Part shown: positions 1 to 6,801 of the stretch, piece by piece
How the letters are laid out: every line of letters begins with the position of its first letter
Position numbering within the stretch: the first letter of the stretch is position 1
Assembly (NCBI GenBank): GCA_028707375.1
Contig: JAQWCB010000022.1
Coordinates: 1 to 9,773 of the forward strand
Direction: 5' to 3'
Source: Bacilli bacterium
Lineage (GTDB): Bacteria > Bacillota_I > Bacilli_A > RFN20 > CAG-288
DNA length: 9,773 nt
Program-made: the position numbers and the translations under genes
Notes under the pieces: generated by a model
Seen by the model: the letters and a program-made list of their open reading frames with translations, nothing else
The model's database searches: none
Told to the model about the DNA's origin: nothing

Positions 1-1828
1 CACGTTCAATAATTTCACCGTGATCTAAAACCATAATCGCATCAGAATTTTGAACTGTCGACAAACGATGTGCGATGGCGAAGGTTGTTCTTCCTTTCAT
101 CAGCTTATCCATACCTGCTTGAATCAACGATTCATTATAAGTGTCGATTGAGGATGTTGCTTCATCAAGAATCAAAACAGGTGGATCCATAATGGCGGCT
201 CTAGCGATAGAGATTAACTGGGCTTGGCCTTGGGAAATATTAGATCCATCACCAGCTTTAATAATTGTTTGATATCCATCGGGCAAGTTGTTAATAAAGC
301 CATCAGCGTTGGCGAGGCGAGCAGCTTGAACCACTTGCTCGTGGCTAACATGATCATTGCCATATTTAATGTTATCTTCAATCGTTCCTGTAAAGAGAGA
401 AGTATCTTGTAGAACGATGGCCAAAGAATGCCGCAGATCTTTCTTACATATTTTATTTATATTGATACCATCATAGCGTATCTTTCCATCAGCGATATCA
501 TAGAAGCGATTGATAAGATTTGTAATGGTTGTTTTTCCAGCACCTGTTGCTCCGACAAAAGCAATCTTTTGACCAGGGTTAGCATAGATATTGATGTGTT
601 TAAGAACCAAACGTCCCGGCACATAGGAAAAGTCAACATCGAAGAATTCAATATCACCCTTGAGTAAGGTTAAGTTCTTTCCCTGAGGATGATGAGGATT
701 TTTCCACGCCCACATATTGGTCATTTCTCTGGTTTCAATCAATTCACCTTGCTCATTTTTAGTGACGTTAACCAAGGTGACGTAGCCTTGATCTTCCTCT
801 GGTTTTTCATTCAATAGATCAAAAATCCTCTTTGATCCAGCTAAACCTTGAAAGATAAATGTTATCTGTTGAGCAATCATATTGATAGGCTGAATGAATG
901 ATTTATTCAGCAATAGGAAAGAAGCCAAATCACCAAGCGAAACTAAATCAGGACGCGAAATAGCAATAAAGGAACCAACGATAGCTGTTACCGCATAGTT
1001 GATATTGCCGAGATTTCCCAGGACAGGGAAAAGGATAATGGAATAGAAGTTTGCTTTATAGTTTGCCTCCTCAAGTTTTTCATTGATTTTCTTAAAACCA
1101 TCCATCGCAATGTCCTCGTGGTTGAAAACCTTGATAACTTTCTGTCCGCTGGTCATTTCTTGAACAAAACCATCCATATCGGAGAGAGATTTCTGTCGCT
1201 GCTGGAAATTGCGCGAAGTCTTGGTCGAAACCTTTTTCACGATAAAAATCATAACAATGATAAAGGTGATGGTGATCAAAGCTAAGGGCCAAGAAAGGAC
1301 AAACATCGATGAAATAACTGCGATAAAAGTAACGGCCGAGGAGATGACAGCGGGAATGGCTTGAGAAGCCATCTGTCTCAGTGTATCAACATCGTTAGTG
1401 TATAAGGACATGATTTCACCCGTGGTTTTGCGATCAAAGTAACTTATGGGTAGACTCTCCATATGTGTAAATATTTCTTTCCGAATGCGATCGAGGGAAT
1501 TTTGAGCGATGCGAACCAGTATTAATTGATATAAATAGTTGGCAATGATGGTGACAACATATAGACTTAACATAATTAATAGCAGATTATTGATGCTCGT
1601 AAAGTCTGTTGAGCCGATATCAATCATATGCGAAGCGGTGTCGACAATATTCGAAATCATGTATGTAGCAATGGTGGGGCAAGCGGCATATATTATTAAG
1701 AAAATGAAAACAAGAATCGTTTGCCAAATATTATCTTTATAAATAAGTTTTAAGGTTTTAGCAAAAAGACGAATCGGATGACTAATCTTTTCGCGCTGAC
1801 CTTGGTACATTCTATTGTGTTTAGGCAT
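1..1828 (-). CDS. ABC half-exporter, canonical ATPase subunit (partial, C-terminus off the window)
   Basis: This is a membrane export ATPase (ABC_membrane plus ATP-binding domain, the YheH/LmrD-like partner of a heterodimer). The frame is open from an ATG at 1828 to the window edge, 609 residues, and the family usually continues another 25-30 residues. About six membrane helices fill residues ~25-320. A linker carrying the WAWKNPHHP motif precedes the nucleotide domain. Visible motifs are Walker A GATGAGKT (426-433), Q-loop Q474, signature ISQGQ (531-535), Walker B VLILDE with catalytic E556, and H-loop H587. The signature departs from LSGGQ, whereas Walker B and the H-loop are canonical. The start overlaps the upstream transporter gene by 8 bases, and an AGGAGG site lies inside that gene's last codons, which suggests coupled translation. 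The substrate is unknown; drug or peptide export is the usual role of the family. Confidence 0.95.
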   Translation of the reverse strand, partial: MPKHNRMYQGQREKISHPIRLFAKTLKLIYKDNIWQTILVFIFLIIYAACPTIATYMISNIVDTASHMIDIGSTDFTSINNLLLIMLSLYVVTIIANYLYQLILVRIAQNSLDRIRKEIFTHMESLPISYFDRKTTGEIMSLYTNDVDTLRQMASQAIPAVISSAVTFIAVISSMFVLSWPLALITITFIIVMIFIVKKVSTKTSRNFQQRQKSLSDMDGFVQEMTSGQKVIKVFNHEDIAMDGFKKINEKLEEANYKANFYSIILFPVLGNLGNINYAVTAIVGSFIAISRPDLVSLGDLASFLLLNKSFIQPINMIAQQITFIFQGLAGSKRIFDLLNEKPEEDQGYVTLVNVTKNEQGELIETREMTNMWAWKNPHHPQGKNLTLLKGDIEFFDVDFSYVPGRLVLKHINIYANPGQKIAFVGATGAGKTTITNLINRFYDIADGKIRYDGININKICKKDLRHSLAIVLQDTSLFTGTIEDNIKYGNDHVSHEQVVQAARLANADGFINNLPDGYQTIIKAGDGSNISQGQAQLISIARAAIMDPPVLILDEATSSIDTYNESLIQAGMDKLMKGRTTFAIAHRLSTVQNSDAIMVLDHGEIIER

Positions 1829-3575
1829 TTTTTATTACCTCCTGCATATTGGGATGGGACTGAGCTTGCGCTCGATAAATATCGCGATACAATTTTGAGT
1901 TCAAAATAAGCTCATCGTGAGTTCCCATGGCTGATATATGTCCATTTTCCAAAATTATTATTTTATTGGCTTTTTGAATTGAAGATATTCGCTGAGAGAT
2001 GATTATCTTTGTGGTTTCGGGCATCTCGTTGATAAAGGCATCCTTGATCTTTGCATCAGTCTTGGTGTCAACTGCTGAAGTGGAATCATCAAGAATAAGG
2101 ATTTTAGGATTTTTAAGCAAAGCGCGGGCTATGCATAAACGCTGCTTTTGTCCACCGGAGAAATTGCTCCCTTCTTCAGCTACAATTGAATCCAATCCGT
2201 CCTTCTTTCCATCAACAATCTCACGGGCTTGGGCATAGTCACAGGCTTTCATTATTTCACTGTCATCAGCCTGCGGATTGCCCCATTGTAAATTAGAACG
2301 AATCGTCCCAGTAAACAAACGATTCTTTTGCAAAACAACAGAGACTGCTTCCCGCAAACTCCGAATGGAATATTCCTTGACATTGTGTCCACCGACGATA
2401 ACTTCGCCCTGACCATCTTCAACATCATATAGTCTTCCAATGAGTGAAACCAATGTGGTTTTTGATGAACCTGTCGGACCAAATATACCGATGGTTTCTC
2501 CCGAATTTATTTTGAAATTAATATTTTCCAAAACCTTGGCACTACTGCCTTTCTTGTAAGAAAAGTTGACATTCTTAAACTCAATTGAACCATCCTTTAT
2601 CTCGGTAATGGGATCAACTGGATCAGTGATGCTAGGAACTTCCAATAGCACTTCATTGATTCGATCCGAACTTGCTTTCGACATGATTAGCATCATGGCA
2701 ATATTGGCAATCATAATGATAGCAAAAAGAATTTGAGTGCCGTAGGCAATCATCGCGGTCAACGTTCCCGTACCGATGGTTTTCGAGACAACTAAACGCG
2801 CTCCAAAATATGCCACCGCTAGTGTACTTCCATACATAACGCTGTATGCGGCCGGGGAAATCGTAGCATTGATAGTTTCCGCTTTTAAAAATAATTTGCG
2901 AACCAGGTTAGAAGCCATATAGAATTTTTTAGTTTCCTTGGTTTCGGTAGTGTAGGCTTTAACTGTTTTTATGCCGTTGATGTTCTCTTGAGTTACCAAG
3001 TTTAAATCATCATAACTTTTCAAAACTTTCCGATATAATTTGTTGACAGGAATAATAACAATGACAATAAGCAACACGAGAATAGGAGCAGCAATGGCGA
3101 AAATGTTCGCTAATTCGGGCGAACGATTGTAGGCGAATATCAATGCACCGACAAAGATGATTGGAGCACGGAAGCAAATCCTGATTGTTATTTGAAAGGA
3201 CATTCTAACATTAGTCACATCTGTTGTCAGACGAGTAATTAAACTTGATGTCGAAAACTTATCGATGTTAGAAAAAGAAAATTCCTGAACTTTTTGATAC
3301 AATTCTTTTCGCAAATTTTTACCAAATCCGGCCGAAGCTCGAGTAGCAAAATAGGCTGAGAAAATTCCACCTACAAAGGAAATAATACAGAGCCCAATCA
3401 TCAAAAAGCCTTTTTGCAAAACAAGATCGGTATTGCCCGTTTTTATGCCGTAATCAAGCATATCCGCCATCAGAATGGGAATGTAGATTTCAATGATGGA
3501 TTCAACTATCACAAAAAGAGGTGATAATATCGTATATTTTATATAGCCCTTGGTATACTTTAATAATCTAAACAT
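1821..3575 (-). CDS. ABC half-exporter, degenerate ATPase subunit
   Basis: This 584-residue transporter half fuses a six-helix membrane domain (residues ~15-300) to an ATP-binding domain (~330-575), like the YheI/LmrC class of heterodimeric multidrug-type exporters. Motifs seen: Walker A GPTGSSKT (366-373), Q416, canonical signature FSGGQ (472-476), Walker B ILILDD with D497 where the catalytic Glu normally stands, and Q528 where the H-loop His belongs (SQRIS). These two changes mark the subunit that supplies the weak ATP site in asymmetric exporters. Its intact signature would serve the partner's active site. The ATG overlaps the stop of the marR-like gene (TAATG), and its own stop overlaps the next start by 8 bases. 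All three genes are therefore read as one operon. The substrate cannot be told from sequence. Confidence 0.95.
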   Translation of the reverse strand: MFRLLKYTKGYIKYTILSPLFVIVESIIEIYIPILMADMLDYGIKTGNTDLVLQKGFLMIGLCIISFVGGIFSAYFATRASAGFGKNLRKELYQKVQEFSFSNIDKFSTSSLITRLTTDVTNVRMSFQITIRICFRAPIIFVGALIFAYNRSPELANIFAIAAPILVLLIVIVIIPVNKLYRKVLKSYDDLNLVTQENINGIKTVKAYTTETKETKKFYMASNLVRKLFLKAETINATISPAAYSVMYGSTLAVAYFGARLVVSKTIGTGTLTAMIAYGTQILFAIIMIANIAMMLIMSKASSDRINEVLLEVPSITDPVDPITEIKDGSIEFKNVNFSYKKGSSAKVLENINFKINSGETIGIFGPTGSSKTTLVSLIGRLYDVEDGQGEVIVGGHNVKEYSIRSLREAVSVVLQKNRLFTGTIRSNLQWGNPQADDSEIMKACDYAQAREIVDGKKDGLDSIVAEEGSNFSGGQKQRLCIARALLKNPKILILDDSTSAVDTKTDAKIKDAFINEMPETTKIIISQRISSIQKANKIIILENGHISAMGTHDELILNSKLYRDIYRAQAQSHPNMQEVIKNA

Positions 3576-4009
3576 TAATTGTTAGCCCCCTTTGTCACTT
3601 TTCGATAATACGTTATTCCCTTAGTGAGTAACGCATCAAATTCTTTCTGTTCCTCTTTGGTATAGATATTGCTAAGATCTTTTTCAATTTTGGTAATATT
3701 TTGATCGATGTGATCAAATTCCATTTCTCCCTTTGAAGTTAGGTGAACAACTACTCTTCGCTTATCGTTTGGATCTTCAATCTTTTCTATATATCCTTCA
3801 AGTTCCAACTCGTTGATCTGCTGAGTTACAGTAGCACGAGTGTGGCTCAAATGTTCAGCAATCGCTGATGGTGAAATATTCTCACTTTTTTTAATCATGA
3901 TAATGATTCTTCCTTTTTGAGCTGAGAGTCCGCCCTTTGAAGTCAAAAGACAGGCCCGCTTTTTAGATAGGGAAGACATGGTATTTATTTTCCAGTGCAA
4001 TCGATACAT
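3575..4009 (-). CDS. MarR-family transcriptional regulator
   Basis: The gene encodes a 144-residue winged-helix regulator of the MarR family. The helix-turn-helix is visible around residues 45-75 (SPSAIAEHLSHTRATVTQQI) and is followed by the wing signature DPNDKRRVVVHLTSKG at about 88-103. The flanking helices would form the dimer. The length is normal for the family. The ATG at 4009 was chosen because AGGAGG (complement of 4014-4019) sits 4 bases upstream; an internal Met at residue 11 has no comparable site. It is first in an operon with the two ABC exporter genes and overlaps the next start by one base. MarR proteins next to drug exporters usually repress their own operon until a ligand binds. 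Here the inverted repeats at 4028-4053 support that role but do not prove it. Confidence 0.93.
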   Translation of the reverse strand: MYRLHWKINTMSSLSKKRACLLTSKGGLSAQKGRIIIMIKKSENISPSAIAEHLSHTRATVTQQINELELEGYIEKIEDPNDKRRVVVHLTSKGEMEFDHIDQNITKIEKDLSNIYTKEEQKEFDALLTKGITYYRKVTKGANN

Positions 4010-4027
4010 ATAGCCTCCTGATATAAT

Positions 4028-4053
4028 GTTAGTAACCTAACAACGTATTGTTA
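4028..4053. promoter_or_regulatory. Candidate MarR operator: two overlapping inverted repeats
   Basis: Two perfect dyads overlap between the promoter and the ribosome site: GTTAG-N4-CTAAC (4028-4041) and TAACAA-N4-TTGTTA (4038-4053). Their size and AT-rich half-sites fit MarR-family operators, and a protein bound there would cover the predicted start of transcription. The binding protein is inferred from the adjacent gene. Confidence 0.6.
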
Positions 4054-4054
4054 A

Positions 4055-4083
4055 ATGATATACAATATAAAAATCAATTGCAA
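4055..4083 (-). promoter_or_regulatory. Probable promoter of the marR-ABC operon
   Basis: On the minus strand TTGCAA (4078-4083) and TATCAT (4055-4060) stand 17 bases apart, a good sigma-70/SigA-like pair. Transcription would start around 4048, about 40 bases before the marR start codon and inside the inverted repeats. TA-rich alternatives nearby mean the exact hexamers are tentative. Confidence 0.55.
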
Positions 4084-4369
4084 TAGATTTTCAATAAGTT
4101 TTTTCCTCATTTTTGATAAGCTAGCAAAAATGAATGCAATGATAGATAAAATGCATTGTACCCCTTTCCTGTTTTTGTCCAGGATTAGGGTTGCAGTTCA
4201 TATAAGTGATACCACTTTTCATTGCTATAAATTGCTTCAAAATAAATACGAAATAATCATAGTGATTTCGGTTTCAAATGTGTTGTTTATGTTACTTCAC
4301 AGCGTAATTTTGTTAAATACGCCAAAATAAACGTACTCAATTTTAATACGAAAATAACACTATATTCAG
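4084..4369. other. Intergenic region between divergent units
   Basis: This AT-rich stretch separates the minus-strand exporter operon from the plus-strand accessory genes. A 91-codon plus-strand frame starting at 4055 runs through it, but it has no ribosome site and its start lies inside the marR promoter, so I do not call it a gene. I see no RNA gene or clear regulatory structure. It is where GC content falls from roughly 40% to near 30% or below. Confidence 0.5.
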
Positions 4370-4403
4370 GCTTCAAAGGCTAATGACTTTTGAGGCTTTT
4401 TTT
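4370..4403 (+). terminator. Rho-independent terminator upstream of the xre-like gene
   Basis: GCTTCAAAGG (4370-4379) pairs with CTTTTGAGGC (4387-4396), ten pairs including two G-T, across a 7-base loop, followed by seven T. No convincing plus-strand gene lies before it. It may be left from a lost gene or may block read-through into the next unit. Confidence 0.7.
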
Positions 4404-4411
4404 GTTATAAT
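4383..4411 (+). promoter_or_regulatory. Probable promoter of the xre-like gene
   Basis: A perfect TATAAT (4406-4411) is preceded at 17 bases by ATGACT (4383-4388), a 4-of-6 match to TTGACA. It overlaps the 3' arm and T-run of the preceding terminator. Start of transcription would be near 4418, 40 bases before the ATG. Confidence 0.6.
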
Positions 4412-4457
4412 CAGCACAAAGAATTAAAATTAATATTTGATAATTAGGAGGCTCAAG

Positions 4458-4877
4458 ATGGCATCATCAATTGGAACAAGAATAAAAGAACTTAGAAAAA
4501 AAATAAATATATCGCAAGAGGACTTAGCAAATGAATTATATGTATCTCGTCAAACAATTTCTAAATGGGAATCTGACATTGTTAGCCCTGATATCAAAAA
4601 CATTGAAATGATTAGTAAATATTTTGATGTCTCAGCTGATTATTTAATAAATGGAAAAGAAAATGGAAAAATTGCCAAGCAAAATAACATATGGATTTTT
4701 ATTTGCTTATTTGTCGGAGTGATTATCATAGTTGGTACTAGCATATTGCTTATTATGAATAAAGGAAATGTATCTCCATCTTCGACTATAAATTTTTCCT
4801 ACGAAATTGTTTTGATGATAATAGGATTATTATTTGTTTTTGGAGCAATTATTTATCTATTTAAGAGAAAAAAGTAA
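4458..4877 (+). CDS. Membrane-anchored XRE-family regulator
   Basis: The 139-residue protein joins an N-terminal Cro/C1-type helix-turn-helix (residues ~7-61, recognition helix around VSRQTISKWE at 29-38) to two C-terminal membrane segments (~78-100 and ~115-135) and a basic tail. I chose the ATG at 4458 because AGGAGG ends six bases before it; an in-frame TTG at 4437 lies before that site and is unlikely. HTH proteins with two C-terminal helices are common in Bacillota and often sit beside small membrane or bacteriocin-type genes. The membrane part could sense a signal or hold the regulator at the membrane, which is inference. The gene lies 132 bases upstream of a secreted protein gene on the same strand, with no terminator seen between them, so the two may be co-transcribed or functionally linked. 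Confidence 0.9.
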   Translation: MASSIGTRIKELRKKINISQEDLANELYVSRQTISKWESDIVSPDIKNIEMISKYFDVSADYLINGKENGKIAKQNNIWIFICLFVGVIIIVGTSILLIMNKGNVSPSSTINFSYEIVLMIIGLLFVFGAIIYLFKRKK

Positions 4878-4931
4878 ATATGTAAACAAATTTAGTCAAT
4901 ATTGAAAACATCGTTGTATAGATTTTTATTC

Positions 4932-4960
4932 TTGCTAAAAGTATTATTTAAATGTAATTA
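4932..4960 (+). promoter_or_regulatory. Possible promoter of the secreted-protein gene
   Basis: TTGCTA (4932-4937) and TAATTA (4955-4960) are 17 bases apart, 50 bases before the start codon. The region is very AT-rich, so chance matches are likely. Co-transcription from the xre promoter is an alternative. Confidence 0.35.
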
Positions 4961-5009
4961 CAAAACAAAGTTATTTGATGCAATAAGCATATGCAAGAAA
5001 GAAGGAAGA

Positions 5010-5756
5010 ATGAAAAAAATAAATTTACTATCATTAATTGGTAGTATTGTAATGTGTGGAGTTTGCGCTCTATCATTTAATGGAACAGCAAGCGCTAATG
5101 ATATAGATAGTATTATATCTAATGAAAATAATGTATCTATAAGACGTTCTAGTTATAAAGAAACTAGAGATAGTTCTTATGAAGCTATCGTCAGTATATT
5201 TGCTTATGATGGAAATCCCTCAAGCTCATCAAGTTCTTTTTTGAATTTTAATGGTCATGCATTTATAACGATCGAAAATTTAAATGCAAATTCAATAAAA
5301 GCAGGAAAAATGACTGCTTATGCTTATGAGACAGTTTCATTGAGTACTTGGGGGAATAAAAGTCAACATAATGGATTATGGTATAATTTGGAATCTTATT
5401 TTGCAAATAAGGGTGAATATGATGGAAGAGTATCTTTATCGAGATATACTACTAGTTCAGAGTTGGAAACACTAAATTCATATATTAATTCACATGATTC
5501 GTGGTCAGCATTTACTAATTGTTCATCTTTTGCAACAGGGGCATGGAATACTATATCATCAACTAAGTTATCAGCTGGTTGGATTAATACACCATCAAAT
5601 TTAAAAGGATCTATCAAGAAGAATTCATATAGTATTAATAGAGCTATTGGATATAATAGTAATGTTGGATATTATACTGGAGATACATTTAATTATGTTA
5701 ATATGAATTCAAAGAGGATTTTAGATTCTGAGATGGTTAATCCAAATAGTTTGTAA
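5010..5756 (+). CDS. Secreted protein with a permuted papain-like (NlpC/P60-like) His...Cys pattern
   Basis: I place the start at the ATG at 5010, which follows AAGGA and gives a clear signal peptide: MKK, a hydrophobic core at ~5-22, and a likely cut after TASA at residue 29. An upstream in-frame start at 4902 would bury that signal. The predicted protein is 248 residues and has no LPXTG anchor or lipobox, so it is likely released or loosely wall-bound. Two motifs stand out: FNGHAFITI with H83, and TNCSSFATGAW with N170 and C171. A His-containing strand before an NC(S/T)xF helix is the order found in circularly permuted NlpC/P60 or papain-like enzymes (YiiX/LRAT-type), so a cysteine hydrolase or acyltransferase acting outside the cell is a reasonable hypothesis. 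This is motif reading only. Ser and Asn are abundant. The next gene, a two-helix membrane protein, begins 23 bases later and could be its partner or protect the producer. Confidence 0.8.
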   Translation: MKKINLLSLIGSIVMCGVCALSFNGTASANDIDSIISNENNVSIRRSSYKETRDSSYEAIVSIFAYDGNPSSSSSSFLNFNGHAFITIENLNANSIKAGKMTAYAYETVSLSTWGNKSQHNGLWYNLESYFANKGEYDGRVSLSRYTTSSELETLNSYINSHDSWSAFTNCSSFATGAWNTISSTKLSAGWINTPSNLKGSIKKNSYSINRAIGYNSNVGYYTGDTFNYVNMNSKRILDSEMVNPNSL

Positions 5757-5764
5757 ATTACATG

Positions 5765-5790
5765 AGGAGGAACTAATGAATGAATGGTAG
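5765..5790 (+). promoter_or_regulatory. Ribosome site with overlapping four-codon minigene
   Basis: AGGAGG (5765-5770) is followed by two overlapping start codons. The ATG at 5776 is at ideal distance but opens only Met-Asn-Glu-Trp before a TAG at 5788-5790. The ATG at 5780 (nine bases from AGGAGG) opens the real gene in another frame. Initiation at the first could lower expression of the second. Confidence 0.45.
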
Positions 5791-5995
5791 AAAGAAAGTA
5801 TTTATTATAGTTGCAAGTTTTATTTGTCTGTTTTCGTTATTTATTTTGGGTTTATCAATAATTAATCTTGCACAAAAACAATATGTTACTGGAGGTTTTT
5901 ATACACTACAAGGACTTATCATTATGATTGTGATTTCAAGCCTTATATTTATTACTTCTATCGGACTTATAGTTTTACAACTTAAAAGAAAATAA
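5780..5995 (+). CDS. Small two-helix membrane protein
   Basis: I do not recognise a family for this 71-residue protein. It has a short basic N-terminus (NGRKK), two hydrophobic segments (~8-30 and ~42-67) joined by a polar loop with GGFY, and a basic tail LKRK, the layout of a small integral membrane hairpin with both ends inside. The AGGAGG at 5765 supports it. It follows the secreted papain-like protein by 23 bases and ends 12 bases before a strong terminator, so it is the last gene of that unit. Small membrane proteins in this position are often immunity or accessory factors, but nothing here proves that. The number of hydrophobic residues and the good ribosome site make a real gene likely. 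Confidence 0.8.
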   Translation: MNGRKKVFIIVASFICLFSLFILGLSIINLAQKQYVTGGFYTLQGLIIMIVISSLIFITSIGLIVLQLKRK

Positions 5996-6007
5996 CTAAC
6001 TGATAAT

Positions 6008-6048
6008 GGAGTGAATTAAATTTTTAAGGTTTATTTCACTCCTTTTTT
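6008..6048 (+). terminator. Strong rho-independent terminator of the xre/secreted/membrane unit
   Basis: Two 13-base arms (6008-6020 and 6030-6042) pair with one mismatch around a 9-base loop, with GGAGTG/CACTCC at the base, followed by six T (6043-6048). It closes the three-gene unit at 4458-5995. Confidence 0.88.
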
Positions 6049-6129
6049 CTTAATAGAAAAGTGACTAAACTGTAATCACTCTTTAATCTTCGTAGTCCAA
6101 TAGGAAACCATATCTTGTGGACTCATCAT

Positions 6130-6360
6130 TTATTGTGAAAAATACTCCGTTTTTATATTAGTATTTCCAAAATTCATTAGAGGGAGATCTTTTTCGTTGT
6201 CAAAAATAATCAATTGACCTTGATCCATTGAATTTATAAAGTACTGATAGACACCTTTTCTAATATTATTAGAATTAAATTCTATTCTACCAACATCAGG
6301 ACCAAGAGGTGGTGTATCAATAATAAAGAAGAAAGGCTTAATACTTGCTTTATCATATTG
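6130..6360 (-). pseudogene. C-terminal remnant of an SMC/AAA-like ATPase
   Basis: Read on the minus strand, 76 codons are open and end in TAA at 6130, but two stops lie immediately upstream in frame and there is no start codon. The fragment contains KPFFFIIDTPPLGPD, like a Walker B plus D-loop (hydrophobic run, Asp, then a PLG-x-D stretch), then a region with MDQGQLIIFDNEKDLP. That resembles the end of SMC/Rad50-like ATPases where the last strand and loop follow the Walker B. The family assignment is from memory of such motifs and is moderately sure. The rest of the gene is absent from the window. An ATG in another frame just upstream (6377) suggests the break may include a frameshift. SMC-like ATPases of this kind often belong to defence or mobile regions, in keeping with a decayed island. 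Confidence 0.55.
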
Positions 6361-6400
6361 ATACTATTAGGTGACATAGTAAATAATTTCTTAAATTTTA

Positions 6401-6430
6401 TTGCATTCATATAAAATCATAATATATAAT
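6401..6430 (+). promoter_or_regulatory. Promoter of tRNA-Leu
   Basis: TTGCAT (6401-6406) and a perfect TATAAT (6425-6430) stand 18 bases apart. The tRNA begins 11 bases after the -10 box, so the primary transcript would have only a few leader bases. Confidence 0.75.
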
Positions 6431-6440
6431 AATAGTCGCT

Positions 6441-6522
6441 GCGGCCATGGCGGAATGGTAGACGCGCACGTTTAAGGGGCGTGTGAGCAATCGTGTGAGT
6501 TCAAGTCTCACTGGCCGCACCA
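6441..6522 (+). tRNA. tRNA-Leu (anticodon AAG)
   Basis: Acceptor arms GCGGCCA (6441-6447) and TGGCCGC (6512-6518) pair fully, and CCA (6520-6522) is encoded after the discriminator A. The anticodon stem CACGT/GCGTG (6467-6471, 6479-6483) encloses loop TTAAGGG, putting anticodon AAG at 6474-6476, which reads CUU and, if A34 becomes inosine, other CUN codons. The T arm GTGAG-TTCAAGT-CTCAC is perfect, and the variable region of about 11 bases fits the long-arm class of leucine tRNAs. It has its own promoter and terminator. Bacteria more often use GAG for this box; AAG is known in some Bacillota and needs a TadA-type deaminase to read widely. Confidence 0.95.
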
Positions 6523-6536
6523 TATAAGTAGAATAG

Positions 6537-6567
6537 GTTTGATACAAACAAGTATCAAACTTTTTTT
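6537..6567 (+). terminator. Terminator of tRNA-Leu
   Basis: GTTTGATAC (6537-6545) and GTATCAAAC (6552-6560) pair perfectly over nine bases with loop AAACAA and are followed by seven T. It starts 15 bases after the tRNA CCA end. Confidence 0.92.
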
Positions 6568-6696
6568 CATAACGGTGGGGTTTGAACTCAGATGTTCTGA
6601 CCTTTTTTTTATTTTACACATGGATAATAAAAGCTAAACTAGGAAAGAAAAGGAGATAATCCTTACACGATTTGCTGCAAAGGGCGCTAAAATTTT

Positions 6697-6723
6697 ACAC
6701 GATTAACACGATTAACACGATTT
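6697..6723 (+). repeat. Three tandem 9-bp repeats
   Basis: ACACGATTA occurs at 6697-6705 and 6706-6714, and as ACACGATTT at 6715-6723. A further separated copy, ACACGATTT, lies at 6665-6673. They stand about 100 bases upstream of the reading frame at 6802. They could be binding sites for a regulator or simple slippage products; no gene here uses them visibly. Confidence 0.7.
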
Positions 6724-6757
6724 ATATCTTTTAAGTATTTTGATATTTAGAGTGGTA

Positions 6758-6787
6758 TATCTTGTAAATATACGGTATAACAAGATA
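6758..6787. repeat. Inverted repeat upstream of an orphan reading frame
   Basis: TATCTTGT (6758-6765) and ACAAGATA (6780-6787) are perfect 8-base complements separated by 14 bases. No T-run follows, so it is not a simple terminator. Its place 15-45 bases before the next reading frame fits an operator or a leader hairpin; this is inference. Confidence 0.5.
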
Positions 6788-6801
6788 GAAGATGATATAT
6801 T

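Noticed and set aside
4055..4330. A 91-codon plus-strand frame between the divergent units
   Set aside because: Its ATG lies in the marR promoter, there is no ribosome site, and the product has no protein-like features beyond AT-driven hydrophobicity.
6568..6600. Minus-strand stretch with GAGTTCAAACCCC, like a tRNA T-arm
   Set aside because: The stem does not pair fully, no acceptor or anticodon arm is found, and no CCA follows in place.
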